Shown piece by piece: positions 54,891-63,665 of a DNA stretch of 64,000 nucleotides. Below the pieces are notes generated by a model. It ran no database searches. It was given only the letters and a program-made list of their open reading frames with translations, and was not told where the DNA came from. Positions within the stretch are counted from its first letter, which is position 1. Each line of letters starts with the position of its first letter. The stretch comes from Winogradskyella immobilis (GTDB taxonomy: Bacteria; Bacteroidota; Bacteroidia; Flavobacteriales; Flavobacteriaceae). The DNA lies in contig NZ_JAIQXX010000003.1 of assembly GCF_021887715.1 (NCBI RefSeq), positions 1 to 64,000 of the forward strand, written 5' to 3'. Both the position numbers and the translations under genes were made by a program.

Positions 54891-55751
54891 ATGAAGAAAA
54901 TAGTACTAATTGCCTTATTATTTATTCCACTAGGATTAATAGCTCAAGATGATTTATTAGATGAATTAGAGTCTGAAGTAAAAGATGAAAAACAAGTTGC
55001 TACAGCTGTTTTTAAAGGAGTGAAAATTGTTAATTTTGAATCTACAAAGCTTGTAGGTAAAAATCAATTAAACTTTATCATTTCGCATAGATTTGGTACA
55101 TTAAGAGATGGAGTAGATAATTTCTTCGGACTAGATCAAGCTTCTGCGAGAATACAATTTATCTATGGGCCAACAGATTGGTTAAATATTAGCGCATCTA
55201 GGTCTGGTTTTGGTAAAACATACGATCTTTCTGCAAAATACCGTTTTGTTCAACAAACGGAAGGCGGATCTCCATTTACATTAGCAGGATTTAATATTAT
55301 TAATGTTAATACTGAGTTAGATAGCGATTTATTACCTAACCTTGAATTTAATGATAGATTAGGATATGCGAGTCAATTACTAATTTCGCGTAAATTTAAT
55401 GATTGGTTATCTCTAGAATTAATTCCAACATATTTTCATGACAATACAGTTTTTGAAGATGGGCAAGACAATTCTCAATTTGCTTTAGGTTTTGGAGGAC
55501 GATTTAAACTATCTAAACGTTTTGCACTTATAGCTGATTATGGTTTGCATTTAAATCGTGTAGATAATTCAGTGTTTAATAACCCACTTGCTGTAGGAGT
55601 TGAAATTGAAACAGGTGGTCATGTTTTTCAACTTCATTTTTCAAATTCTCAAGCGATTTTTGCAAATGGTTTCCTTGGTCAGGCACGAGGAGATTTTGGA
55701 GATGGAGATATTTTCTTCGGATTTAATCTCTCAAGAGCATTTAGTTTATAG
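54891..55751 (+). CDS. DUF5777 outer membrane beta-barrel protein
   Basis: 286 aa with a signal peptide 1-19 (GLIAQ) and a barrel of alternating strands that begins after KIVNFESTKLVGKNQLNFIISHRFG (core STKLVGKNQLNFIISHRFG) and ends in an aromatic strand (FFGFNLSRAFSL). The pattern fits the DUF5777 family, known only as an outer membrane barrel. It closes the four-gene run that starts with the monoheme lipoprotein and could provide the outer membrane route for that system (inference). Confidence 0.85.
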   Translation: MKKIVLIALLFIPLGLIAQDDLLDELESEVKDEKQVATAVFKGVKIVNFESTKLVGKNQLNFIISHRFGTLRDGVDNFFGLDQASARIQFIYGPTDWLNISASRSGFGKTYDLSAKYRFVQQTEGGSPFTLAGFNIINVNTELDSDLLPNLEFNDRLGYASQLLISRKFNDWLSLELIPTYFHDNTVFEDGQDNSQFALGFGGRFKLSKRFALIADYGLHLNRVDNSVFNNPLAVGVEIETGGHVFQLHFSNSQAIFANGFLGQARGDFGDGDIFFGFNLSRAFSL

Positions 55752-55867
55752 GGCTAAAATAGTTGTTAATCAGTAAGTTGTTTTATATAACGGATTTGTT
55801 AAAATCTAGCTAAATTATGCCTAATATCATTTTTTTTTATACTTTAGATGTAGATTAACCCAAATCA

Positions 55868-56212
55868 ATGAAAACAAAATTACTCGTTTTACTATTATTT
55901 ATAGGAGGATTTTCTAGTTTTGCTCAGAGTACAACTAGAGATAATATTGATATTATCAACTCCCAAAATGATAAGTTGAATGAATTTAGCATATCACCTA
56001 ATCCATCAAAAAGAGTTTTAAATATAGAATTCTCGAAAATCGATAATGATTTACGATTAGAAGTCTATGATGTTTTAGGAAAACGTGTGCATAAAGCTGT
56101 TTTAAATCAATTAAAAACAACAATAAATGTTACTAATTGGAAAAGCGGTGTGTATTTGGTAAGATTATCTAATGATAAAACGTCGCTAACCAAACGGTTT
56201 ATAAAGCAATAG
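55868..56212 (+). CDS. tiny T9SS substrate, almost only a sorting domain
   Basis: 114 aa: signal peptide 1-20 (SSFAQ), about 20 residues of polar linker (STTRDNIDIINSQNDKLNEF) and then directly a complete type A T9SS sorting domain (FSISPNPSKRVLNIEF ... SGVYLVRLSND ... LTKRFIKQ). No cargo domain is present, and the start and stop are both clean, so it is not a visible truncation of a longer frame. It could be a remnant, a decoy or a small surface peptide. A promoter-like gap of 116 nt separates it from the DUF5777 gene. Confidence 0.85.
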   Translation: MKTKLLVLLLFIGGFSSFAQSTTRDNIDIINSQNDKLNEFSISPNPSKRVLNIEFSKIDNDLRLEVYDVLGKRVHKAVLNQLKTTINVTNWKSGVYLVRLSNDKTSLTKRFIKQ

Positions 56213-56232
56213 AAATAAACGATATATTATAT

Positions 56233-56263
56233 AAAAAAACCATTCTTTTAGAATGGTTTTTTT
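56233..56263. terminator. bidirectional terminator
   Basis: A perfect 13-bp stem (56233-56245 with 56251-56263, loop TTTTA) with flanking A and T runs between the convergent stops at 56212 and 56277. Confidence 0.92.
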
Positions 56264-56276
56264 AGTTATAAATAAA

Positions 56277-56816
56277 TTAATCTAGCTCTATTTTTAGATT
56301 ATGATTTTCTAAAAGATGAAGATATTCTTCAATTTTAAATTCTGATTTTTTAAACTGATCCGATCGTTTTAGCGATTGTTCTTGGCGTTTAATACTTCTA
56401 ACAAAGCGTCTAATACTTTCTTTGTCTTCTAATATTAAGCCAGGCACTTTTGTAGGTTTTCGATCTTCACCAATAGCAACCATTGTAAAGTATGAAGAAT
56501 TACAATGCTTTACGCTTCCGCGTTGTATGTTTTCAGACTCTACGCGTACTCCAACCACCATAGAGGATCTACCTGTATAGTTTACAGAAGCTTTTAATGT
56601 TACAATTTCGCCGACTTCAATAGGATTTAAAAAATTGACTTTATTTACCGATGCTGTAACACAATAGTGTCTAGAATGTTTAGAAGCACAGGCAAAAGCA
56701 ATCTGATCCATTAAATTTAATATATAACCGCCATGGATTTTACCACTAAAATTAGAATGTGAAGGCAACATGAGTTCAGATATAGTAACTTGAGAATGTT
56801 CAGCTTTTTTAAACAT
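56277..56816 (-). CDS. hotdog-fold acyl-CoA thioesterase
   Basis: 179 aa, YciA/BACH type: MLPSHSNFSGKIHGGYILNLMDQIAF holds the catalytic Asp and the GG helix start (core GKIHGGYILNLMDQIAF), and TASVNKVNFLNPIEVGEIV is the second conserved strand. These enzymes hydrolyse acyl-CoA to free acid and CoA in the cytosol. It lies 93 nt from rmuC on the same strand; no functional link is evident. Confidence 0.92.
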   Translation of the reverse strand: MFKKAEHSQVTISELMLPSHSNFSGKIHGGYILNLMDQIAFACASKHSRHYCVTASVNKVNFLNPIEVGEIVTLKASVNYTGRSSMVVGVRVESENIQRGSVKHCNSSYFTMVAIGEDRKPTKVPGLILEDKESIRRFVRSIKRQEQSLKRSDQFKKSEFKIEEYLHLLENHNLKIELD

Positions 56817-56909
56817 AATAATGATTTTAAATCTTGGTCGCTTAGACTCTACTTTAATATCAGCTTAGACTAATAATTTTAGAATAACTTTTAACTAATA
56901 TTGAACCTG

Positions 56910-58232
56910 CTATTCTAAATCTTCAGAAGCTCGTTTTATAATATTTTCTGGGAGTGCTTTTTTTGCTTTTGCACCCATTTTTTTGATACTTTCAACACGA
57001 GACACTAAATTTCCTTTTCCTTCCACAAGTTTATTCATAGCAGCAGAATAATCAGTTTTAGCAGCGTCTATTTTTTTTCCAACACCAGTTAAATCAGCAA
57101 CTAAACCTTCAAATTTATCATAAAGTGCACCAGCTTGTCGTGCAATTTCAATGGCGTTTTGTTGTTGCTTTTCGTTATTCCACATGGTATCAATAGTGCG
57201 CAATGTTGCCAAAAGCGTTGATGGTGTAACAATAACAATATTTTGCTCAAAAGCCTTGTTGTATAATGAGTTGTCTTCGTTTATTGCAACTGCAAAAGCA
57301 GGTTCTATAGGAATAAACATTAGCACAAAATCTGGAGATTCTATATCGTACAAATCTTGATAATTCTTTGCAGAAAGTTGATCGACATGTTTCTTTATAG
57401 AGTTTAAATGTGCTTTTAAGTATGCGTCACGCTCATCGGTATCCGCATTAACTAAACGTTCGTAATCGGTTAAAGACACTTTAGAATCTATAATCATTTT
57501 TTTAGAATCTGGTAAGTGCAAAACCACATCTGGCATTACACGAGAACCATCTTCACGTTGAAAATTTTGCTGTACAAAATATTCTCTGTCTTTTTCTAGG
57601 CCCGATTTTTCTAAAACGCGTTCTAAAACTAATTCGCCCCAATTACCTTGAGTTTTACTATCTCCTTTTAAGGCTTTTGTAAGGTTGGTGGCTTCTTTAG
57701 CCATTTGTTGGTTAAGATCTTTTAAACCTAATAATTGTTCTTTTAAAGCCGAATGCATGCTAATACTCTCTTTTTGTGTGTCTTCTACTTTCTTTTCAAA
57801 CGTTTTAATTTTTTCTTCTAATGGATTAAGAATACGTGTTATGTTTTCTTTATTTTGAAGTGTAAATTTCTCTGATTTTTCATCAAGAATCTTAGATGCC
57901 ATCAATTCAAAATCTTTTCGCAGTTGCTCTTGCTGTTTAGCAAGATCTTCGTCACGTTTTAAATTTTGTTGATGTAGATTTTCAAATTCAATATTTTTCT
58001 GAGCTAATTCAATATTTAAACCTTCGCGTTCATCTCTAAAACGATCACGCACTGTTTCAACCTCTGTTATTTTCGATTTTAATTCGTTTATAGTTGTTGT
58101 TAACTGATGCTCACGTTCTTCTAAAGTACTTTGTTCACCTTTGTTTTTAAGTTGCGCAAATTTTAGACCAATAAAGGCGCCAATCCCTGCAGAAATTACA
58201 ATAGCGATGAAAAGAATAAGCGTATCGTTCAT
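56910..58232 (-). CDS. rmuC: DNA recombination protein RmuC
   Basis: 440 aa with an N-terminal transmembrane helix (about 3-24), a long coiled coil (about 30-185) and the RmuC domain (about 190-420; KTQGNWGELVLERVLEKSGL, MIIDSKVSLTDYERL) with the PD-(D/E)xK-type nuclease fold residues Asp-Ser-Lys. RmuC limits DNA inversions and rearrangements in E. coli. Length and architecture are normal for the family. Confidence 0.95.
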   Translation of the reverse strand: MNDTLILFIAIVISAGIGAFIGLKFAQLKNKGEQSTLEEREHQLTTTINELKSKITEVETVRDRFRDEREGLNIELAQKNIEFENLHQQNLKRDEDLAKQQEQLRKDFELMASKILDEKSEKFTLQNKENITRILNPLEEKIKTFEKKVEDTQKESISMHSALKEQLLGLKDLNQQMAKEATNLTKALKGDSKTQGNWGELVLERVLEKSGLEKDREYFVQQNFQREDGSRVMPDVVLHLPDSKKMIIDSKVSLTDYERLVNADTDERDAYLKAHLNSIKKHVDQLSAKNYQDLYDIESPDFVLMFIPIEPAFAVAINEDNSLYNKAFEQNIVIVTPSTLLATLRTIDTMWNNEKQQQNAIEIARQAGALYDKFEGLVADLTGVGKKIDAAKTDYSAAMNKLVEGKGNLVSRVESIKKMGAKAKKALPENIIKRASEDLE

Positions 58233-58306
58233 ATTAGAAATAGAAATTTATCAAATATAATTTTTAATGTTTAAATTAATGTTGAAAATAGAATAGAAAT
58301 TAAAAC

Positions 58307-59101
58307 TTATTTAGAGACTCTAAAACTACCTGTTTTATCATTAAAAGTTATTAAATCTTGAGGGAATAGTTTTTCAAAAGTACCATTGGAGATAAGCTGT
58401 TTCGGAGTATTACATTGAACATTGTCTTTAGACATTACAATCATTGTATCACATAACTGAATGGCTAAATCAATTTCGTGAGAAGAGAATAGAATAGTTT
58501 TGTTAGTCGTTTTAGTTAATTGTTTAAGTAGTTTTAGAACATAAGCTTTATGATACATATCTAGATGCGTTGTCGGTTCATCTAAAATAATAAGATCTGT
58601 ATCTTGTGCTAAGGCGCGTGCTATCATTACCTTTTGTAATTGTCCATCACTGAGTTCGTAACATTTTTTATCTTTTAAATCTAAGATATTAGTTTGCTCT
58701 AATGCTACATTAATAATTGATTGATCTTTTGGACTTAAATTACCAATCCAATTGGTGTATGGTTGTCTGCCTAATGCAACAAGTTCATAAACCGATAAAT
58801 TCTTAGCGACCAATGGTTCGGTTAAAACAAGACTTAATTGTTTAGCTAAATCAATAGTACTTAATTTTTGTATTTCTTTTCCATTGATAGTAATATTACC
58901 ATTTAACGGGTTTTGTACTTTGGTTAAAGTTCTTAATAAAGTCGACTTTCCAATACCATTAGCACCAACCAAGCCTATGAGTTGTCCCTGTTGTAAGTCG
59001 AAATTTAGATTTGAAGCGACTACGGTTTCAACCTTTTTGGTTTTATAACCAATAGAAAGCTCTTTAACTTTAAGGACGATATGCTCTTTAATATTAGACA
59101 T
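58307..59101 (-). CDS. ABC importer ATPase of the cobalamin/siderophore class
   Basis: 264 aa with start at 59101, whose ATG overlaps the TAA of the permease gene. A longer frame to 59137 would lie inside the permease gene and is less likely. Walker A is GANGIGKST, the signature is LSDGQLQKVMIARAL, Walker B is LIILDEPTTHLD. It belongs to the FecE/BtuD class that powers uptake of iron chelates, heme or cobalamin. Beside the cobalamin riboswitch and BtuB, vitamin B12 is the most likely cargo (inference). Confidence 0.9.
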   Translation of the reverse strand: MSNIKEHIVLKVKELSIGYKTKKVETVVASNLNFDLQQGQLIGLVGANGIGKSTLLRTLTKVQNPLNGNITINGKEIQKLSTIDLAKQLSLVLTEPLVAKNLSVYELVALGRQPYTNWIGNLSPKDQSIINVALEQTNILDLKDKKCYELSDGQLQKVMIARALAQDTDLIILDEPTTHLDMYHKAYVLKLLKQLTKTTNKTILFSSHEIDLAIQLCDTMIVMSKDNVQCNTPKQLISNGTFEKLFPQDLITFNDKTGSFRVSK

Positions 59102-60132
59102 TAAAACACCATTTTTCGTTGACGCACCAATAACCAAATCACTACAGGTGCACCAACAATAGCTGTAATTGCGTTAATAGGTAAGGTGTAATCTGTTGTT
59201 GGTACTTGTGCGATACTATCGCATATTAGCATCACTATAGCTCCATATAAAAAAACAGCAGGTAATAAAATTTTATGATTTGAGGTTTTAAATAATTGAC
59301 GTGTTAAATGCGGAATTGCTAAACCGATAAAAGCTATTGGTCCAGCAAAAGCAGTTATCGTACCTGCCAATAGACTTGTAGCAATGATAATTATAAGTCG
59401 ACTCTGTTTTAAGTTAATTCCAAGACTCTTTGCATAATTATCACCAAGCAATAGACTGTTTAAATTTTTTATAGATATAATACTTAATAAAACACCTAGT
59501 AAATATATAATAGAGAAGATTAACAGTTCAGACCAAGATAAATTACTTAAACTACCAAAACCCCAAAAAATATATTGTTGTAATTGCTCTGCAGAACCAA
59601 AGTAAGATAAGACACTAACAACAGCAGCGGTGATACTTCCAAACATTAAACCAATGATAAGGATGGCCATAGTATCTCTTATTTTACTAGATACTGTTAA
59701 CACTGCTAATAATACTAAAAAACTTCCTAGACTTGCAGCGATAATAATTCCCCATTTAGAGACTAATGCAGAAGCAAAAACACCTCCAAAAATACCAGAT
59801 CCAAGTATAACAAAAGCAACACCAAGGCTAGCTCCAGAGCTTATACCTAGAACAAAAGGTCCAGCCAATGGGTTTTTAAATAAAGTTTGCATTAATAAGC
59901 CCGAAATTCCTAAGCCAGAACCTATCAAAATTGCAGTAATCGCTTTAGGTAGTCTGTAATCTAAGATTAAAAATTGAGACGTTGTATTTTCAACTGTACC
60001 GAAAAAGCTTCCAAATACATCTTTAATCGGTATTTTAATAGAACCTAAATTGATGTTTGTAATAAAACAAACAACTAGCAGTATGATTAATACAATAAAC
60101 GAGCGGCGATATTTTGGTGTTTCAGCGCTCAA
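59101..60132 (-). CDS. ABC importer permease (FecCD/BtuC family)
   Basis: 343 aa with about ten transmembrane helices and the family signatures DYRLPKAITAILIGSGLGISG (core RLPKAITAILIGSGLG) and GPIAFIGLAIPHLTRQL. The start codon is TTG (60132), 1 nt after the stop of the binding-protein gene; no in-frame ATG precedes the first helix. It forms the inner membrane channel with the ATPase encoded next, whose ATG overlaps its stop codon. Confidence 0.92.
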   Translation of the reverse strand: MSAETPKYRRSFIVLIILLVVCFITNINLGSIKIPIKDVFGSFFGTVENTTSQFLILDYRLPKAITAILIGSGLGISGLLMQTLFKNPLAGPFVLGISSGASLGVAFVILGSGIFGGVFASALVSKWGIIIAASLGSFLVLLAVLTVSSKIRDTMAILIIGLMFGSITAAVVSVLSYFGSAEQLQQYIFWGFGSLSNLSWSELLIFSIIYLLGVLLSIISIKNLNSLLLGDNYAKSLGINLKQSRLIIIIATSLLAGTITAFAGPIAFIGLAIPHLTRQLFKTSNHKILLPAVFLYGAIVMLICDSIAQVPTTDYTLPINAITAIVGAPVVIWLLVRQRKMVF

Positions 60133-60133
60133 A

Positions 60134-61270
60134 TTATTGTAAAGGTTTAAAGAAAAAAGGTTGATAATCCGTCAGCAATTCAGGATGGCATATTTTAATA
60201 AGATCCTTTAAAACCAAATCTGGTCTTGCAATACCAAGCTCGTAATAAAGAACACCACCAGTTTTACCAGTAGTATTAGAAAAACTATAAATGTTATTAG
60301 TCTTAAAGGCATCAAAATTAGAATATAAGTTATTGGCATTCTTTAGCTGTTCTAAACTTTTATAATACGAAGGACTTAGCCATAAATCTGCTGACTTAGC
60401 TTTATAGAAAACAGCTTCAAAACTTAAGGCTAAGCTGCCATTCCCTGAAGTGTCTTGCCATAAATAATTGACATTAGCATCTCTAAAAAACTGAGCTTCT
60501 GCACTTGCTCCATTAGGAAGATACCAAACATCTTTATGCATGGCTCCACTTAAAACTGTAGGTTGAGATTTTGCTTGCTTAGCATTATTTTTAGCCTCTA
60601 AATAATTAGTTTCGATATGACTAAAAATAGAGTCAGCTTCTTTTTCTTTATTGTAAAGCGCACCAAAAAATTTAATCCATTCCGCTTTTGCTAAAGCCGA
60701 AGATTCTACCCAATCTCCATTATAAATTACAGGAATACCAGCTTTTTTTATAACCTCAAAAGTTTTGTTTACGCCTTCAACACCAAAACCGATAACAACA
60801 TCAGGTTTAATAGCTAATAAAACTTCAGTATTTATACCTTCGTTTTTACCTAACTCACGAACTTTACCATCATCAATACGTTGACGCGTTTTTGTTGATG
60901 ATACATAGTTTGTGCCAGGAAAACCAACTAATGTTTCTTCTACACCTAATAATTCTAAAGCTGGGATATGTGTTGTAGATGTGACTACAATTTTATTTAT
61001 TTCATTATCTATTGTAGCATTGAAAACGTTAGTTTTCCAGTCAACTATTGTTTCTTTATTAGATATTCCGTATTTGTAACTCTTTTCTGCTTCTGGCCAT
61101 GGTTTTAGTATTTCTATAATTTTATAGTTGTCATATGTAGTTACAGAAAAACCTGTGGCATATTTTAAAACCATTTCTTTACCTTCAGAATTATTAGACT
61201 CAATAGGTTTAGATTCATTTTTACATGAAAAGACAAGAAGACATCCTAGAAAGAGTACAAGTGGTTTCAA
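60134..61270 (-). CDS. ABC importer substrate-binding lipoprotein (BtuF-like)
   Basis: 378 aa with a lipoprotein signal (lipobox LVFSC, Cys16) and a helical-backbone periplasmic binding fold (PF01497; NKIVVTSTTHIPALELLG, KPDVVIGFGVEG). The only start that keeps the signal peptide is TTG at 61270; an in-frame TGA lies 21 nt upstream. It captures the substrate after the TonB-dependent step and hands it to the permease. Cobalamin is inferred from the divergent riboswitch and btuB. It is the first gene of the importer operon. Confidence 0.9.
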   Translation of the reverse strand: MKPLVLFLGCLLVFSCKNESKPIESNNSEGKEMVLKYATGFSVTTYDNYKIIEILKPWPEAEKSYKYGISNKETIVDWKTNVFNATIDNEINKIVVTSTTHIPALELLGVEETLVGFPGTNYVSSTKTRQRIDDGKVRELGKNEGINTEVLLAIKPDVVIGFGVEGVNKTFEVIKKAGIPVIYNGDWVESSALAKAEWIKFFGALYNKEKEADSIFSHIETNYLEAKNNAKQAKSQPTVLSGAMHKDVWYLPNGASAEAQFFRDANVNYLWQDTSGNGSLALSFEAVFYKAKSADLWLSPSYYKSLEQLKNANNLYSNFDAFKTNNIYSFSNTTGKTGGVLYYELGIARPDLVLKDLIKICHPELLTDYQPFFFKPLQ

Positions 61271-61313
61271 ACGTTTTAATTTGCTTCAAAACTAAGAATT
61301 ATTTGTTTTTTAA

Positions 61314-61342
61314 TTGAGTAATACTAAAAATGTTTAGTTTTG
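61314..61342 (+). promoter_or_regulatory. btuB: btuB promoter
   Basis: TTG at 61314-61316, an 18-nt spacer, then TAGTTTTG at 61335-61342, a good flavobacterial promoter. It should start a transcript just before the riboswitch, giving a leader of about 375 nt. Confidence 0.75.
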
Positions 61343-61397
61343 CACCGAATTTTGGTTTGAATACGCTACATATAATTTAGATAGAGATTGATTTTAT

Positions 61398-61648
61398 AAG
61401 GTCTCAAAATAAATTTGAGACGGCGTTGCCAATTAAAAGGGAATCAGGTGAAGTGATTTCAGATTTACGATTGATGGTTAGCGAGTTTATAACTCAAAAA
61501 ATCTAAAATATTGACTCTAAAATCTCCATTCCTGAGCTGTTCCCGCAACTGTAAGCTATAACGCTTGCTATTAAACTTCAAAGTCACTGTTTCAATATAG
61601 AAATGGGAAGGCAAATAGCAAGACGCAAGTCAGGAGACCTGCCATATT
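61398..61648 (+). ncRNA. cobalamin riboswitch upstream of btuB
   Basis: The conserved parts of the adenosylcobalamin aptamer appear in order: AGGGAATCAGGTGAAG (61436-61451), TGTTCCCGCAACTGTAA (61539-61555 region), GTCACTG (61583-61589), GGGAAGGC (61605-61612 region) and the B12 box AAGTCAGGAGACCTGCC (61627-61643). After it lies a 7-bp hairpin (AAACTTT/AAAGTTT, 61664-61684), then the start codon at 61726, with no T-run. Control therefore looks translational rather than by termination. The aptamer serves only the plus strand (btuB); no copy precedes the minus-strand importer operon. Confidence 0.93.
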
Positions 61649-61725
61649 CAAAACAAATAAGTCAAACTTTCGGGATAAAAGTTTACGTATGGTTCGCTGT
61701 ATGTTCTCGAGCAATTAAAATTAAA

Positions 61726-63600
61726 ATGAACAAAAAAACAAATGTTTTATTAGCATTAGCTATGCTATTATCTGGCTATGCGATCGCACAAAATGAAGAT
61801 GTGCAAAAGATTGAAGAATTAGAAGAAGTTGTTATTTCAGATTCTCGTTTTGAACTTAAAAGAGAGAATTCAGGAAAAACAGTTATTAAAATCTCAAAAG
61901 AAGAAATTGAACGAAATCAAGGAAGAACAATTTCAGAATTAATCAACACTAAATCTGGTATAGAAATTACTGGGAGTAGAAGTAATGCAGGTCAAAATTT
62001 AGGAGTGCGCGTACGTGGCGGAAACAACGGGCAAGTTTTAGTGATTATAGATGGAGTACAAGTATCTGATCCTTCTCAAATTAATGGAGAATATGATTTA
62101 CGCTTACTATCTTTAGAAAATATTGAATCGATCGAAATTATTAAGGGTGCAGCAAGTACGCTATATGGTAGTGGAGCTGCAACTGCAGTTATAAATATTA
62201 CAACAACTAAAGCAGGTAAAAAAACGATTAATGCATCCGTAAATTCTACAATAGGGACCAATCAATCTGAAAGTGACCAAGGGTTTGATATTGCAGATTT
62301 TACAAATACAGTGAATATAAATGGTACAGCAGATAAATTTACTTATCGTTTAGTTTTCAATCAAACATTCTCTGATGGTATTTCAGCAGCTTTAGTAGAA
62401 GATGGTGAAAAAGATGCATATTCTCAATACGGACTAGATTTAAATTTAGGATACCAGATTACAGATAACTTTTCTGTAAATATATTTGGAAACATAACAG
62501 ACATAGATTCAGATTTTGATGCAGGAGCTTTCTTTGATGGAGAAAATGAATTTAATAGCGACCAGCATCGTTTTGGATTGATGTCTAAATACAGTTACAC
62601 TAAAGGCAGTATTAATTTAAGTGCGTCTTATAGTAGTTTTGAAAGAGAATTTTTATCGCCACCTTTTGATCCGTTTATTTCTGAAGGAGAAAATTTCATT
62701 TTAGATGTTTACAACAAGTATAATTTTAATAACAAGTTTTATACTATAGTAGGTTTAAATATTATTAATAATGAAACATCTTTAGCAGAAGATGTAGATT
62801 TTAATATTGTAGATCCATACATTAATGCGGTATATGTATCAGATTTTGGATTAAATGTTAATGCGGGAGCAAGATTAAATAATCATAGTGTTTATGATTC
62901 AAATTTAGTGTATAACATTAACCCATCGTTTGTGTTTAAGTTAAACGAAAATGATTATGTAAAGCTTTTTAGTTCTTATAGTACGTCTTATATTACTCCA
63001 TCATTATTTCAGTTATTTGACCAATTTAGTGGAGATCCTAATTTAGATCCTGAAGAGAATTTAACAATAGAAGGTGGAGCAGAAGTAAAACTAGGTTCTA
63101 AATTTAGAGCAAGTGCATTGTATTTTAATAGAGAAGAAGAAAACCCTCTAAATTTTGATAATAATACTTTTGTGTATTTTAATGGGGTAGATCAAACTGT
63201 TGATGGTATTGAGGCTGAAGTTAATTATAACCCAACAGATAACTTATCAGTAGCATTAAATTACACACGAATTTTAGATGACGGTTTAGAGTTGACGCCA
63301 GAAGATAAAGCTAATGTAACTATAGGATATAGCTTTACGCCTAAAACTTTTGCATCTATTTCATATCAATTCACTGGAGATCGTCTTACTTTAGACAGAA
63401 GTGATTTCTTTAATCCTACAGAATTAACTTTAGATAGTTTTAGCATTTTTAATTTATCATTTAACCATACATTAAAAAATGATACGGTGACTATATTTGC
63501 AGGCATAGAAAATTTATTTAACGAAGATTATGAAGAATTATTAGGGTTTACTACAAGAGGCTTTAATACAAATATTGGAATTAGATTAAACATATTGTAA
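61726..63600 (+). CDS. btuB: TonB-dependent cobalamin receptor
   Basis: 624 aa from the ATG at 61726 (signal peptide 1-22, AIAQ). The frame extends upstream to 61603, but that part translates the riboswitch. The TonB box and plug come first (EELEEVVISDSRFE; VRVRGGNNGQVLVIIDGVQV), then a 22-stranded-type barrel ending in LFNEDYEELLGFTTRGFNTN and a final strand NIGIRLNIL. Cobalamin as substrate rests on the riboswitch and on similarity to BtuB-type receptors, not on ligand residues. It is repressed when cobalamin is abundant. Confidence 0.92.
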   Translation: MNKKTNVLLALAMLLSGYAIAQNEDVQKIEELEEVVISDSRFELKRENSGKTVIKISKEEIERNQGRTISELINTKSGIEITGSRSNAGQNLGVRVRGGNNGQVLVIIDGVQVSDPSQINGEYDLRLLSLENIESIEIIKGAASTLYGSGAATAVINITTTKAGKKTINASVNSTIGTNQSESDQGFDIADFTNTVNINGTADKFTYRLVFNQTFSDGISAALVEDGEKDAYSQYGLDLNLGYQITDNFSVNIFGNITDIDSDFDAGAFFDGENEFNSDQHRFGLMSKYSYTKGSINLSASYSSFEREFLSPPFDPFISEGENFILDVYNKYNFNNKFYTIVGLNIINNETSLAEDVDFNIVDPYINAVYVSDFGLNVNAGARLNNHSVYDSNLVYNINPSFVFKLNENDYVKLFSSYSTSYITPSLFQLFDQFSGDPNLDPEENLTIEGGAEVKLGSKFRASALYFNREEENPLNFDNNTFVYFNGVDQTVDGIEAEVNYNPTDNLSVALNYTRILDDGLELTPEDKANVTIGYSFTPKTFASISYQFTGDRLTLDRSDFFNPTELTLDSFSIFNLSFNHTLKNDTVTIFAGIENLFNEDYEELLGFTTRGFNTNIGIRLNIL

Positions 63601-63617
63601 AACTAATTGACTGCATA

Positions 63618-63654
63618 TTAAAAAGCCATCTGTATTTAACAGGTGGCTTTTTAA
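63618..63654. terminator. bidirectional terminator
   Basis: A 16-bp stem with one T-G wobble (63618-63633 with 63639-63654, loop ATTTA), A/T-flanked, between the convergent stops at 63600 and 63666. Confidence 0.92.
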
Positions 63655-63665
63655 TTAAATGATGT

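Noticed and set aside
59102-59137. Upstream start for the ABC ATPase
   Set aside because: It lies within the permease gene. The ATG overlapping the permease stop gives the usual coupled arrangement.
61603-61725. N-terminal extension of the btuB frame by 41 residues
   Set aside because: It would translate the cobalamin riboswitch, including the B12 box. The ATG at 61726 starts a proper signal peptide.
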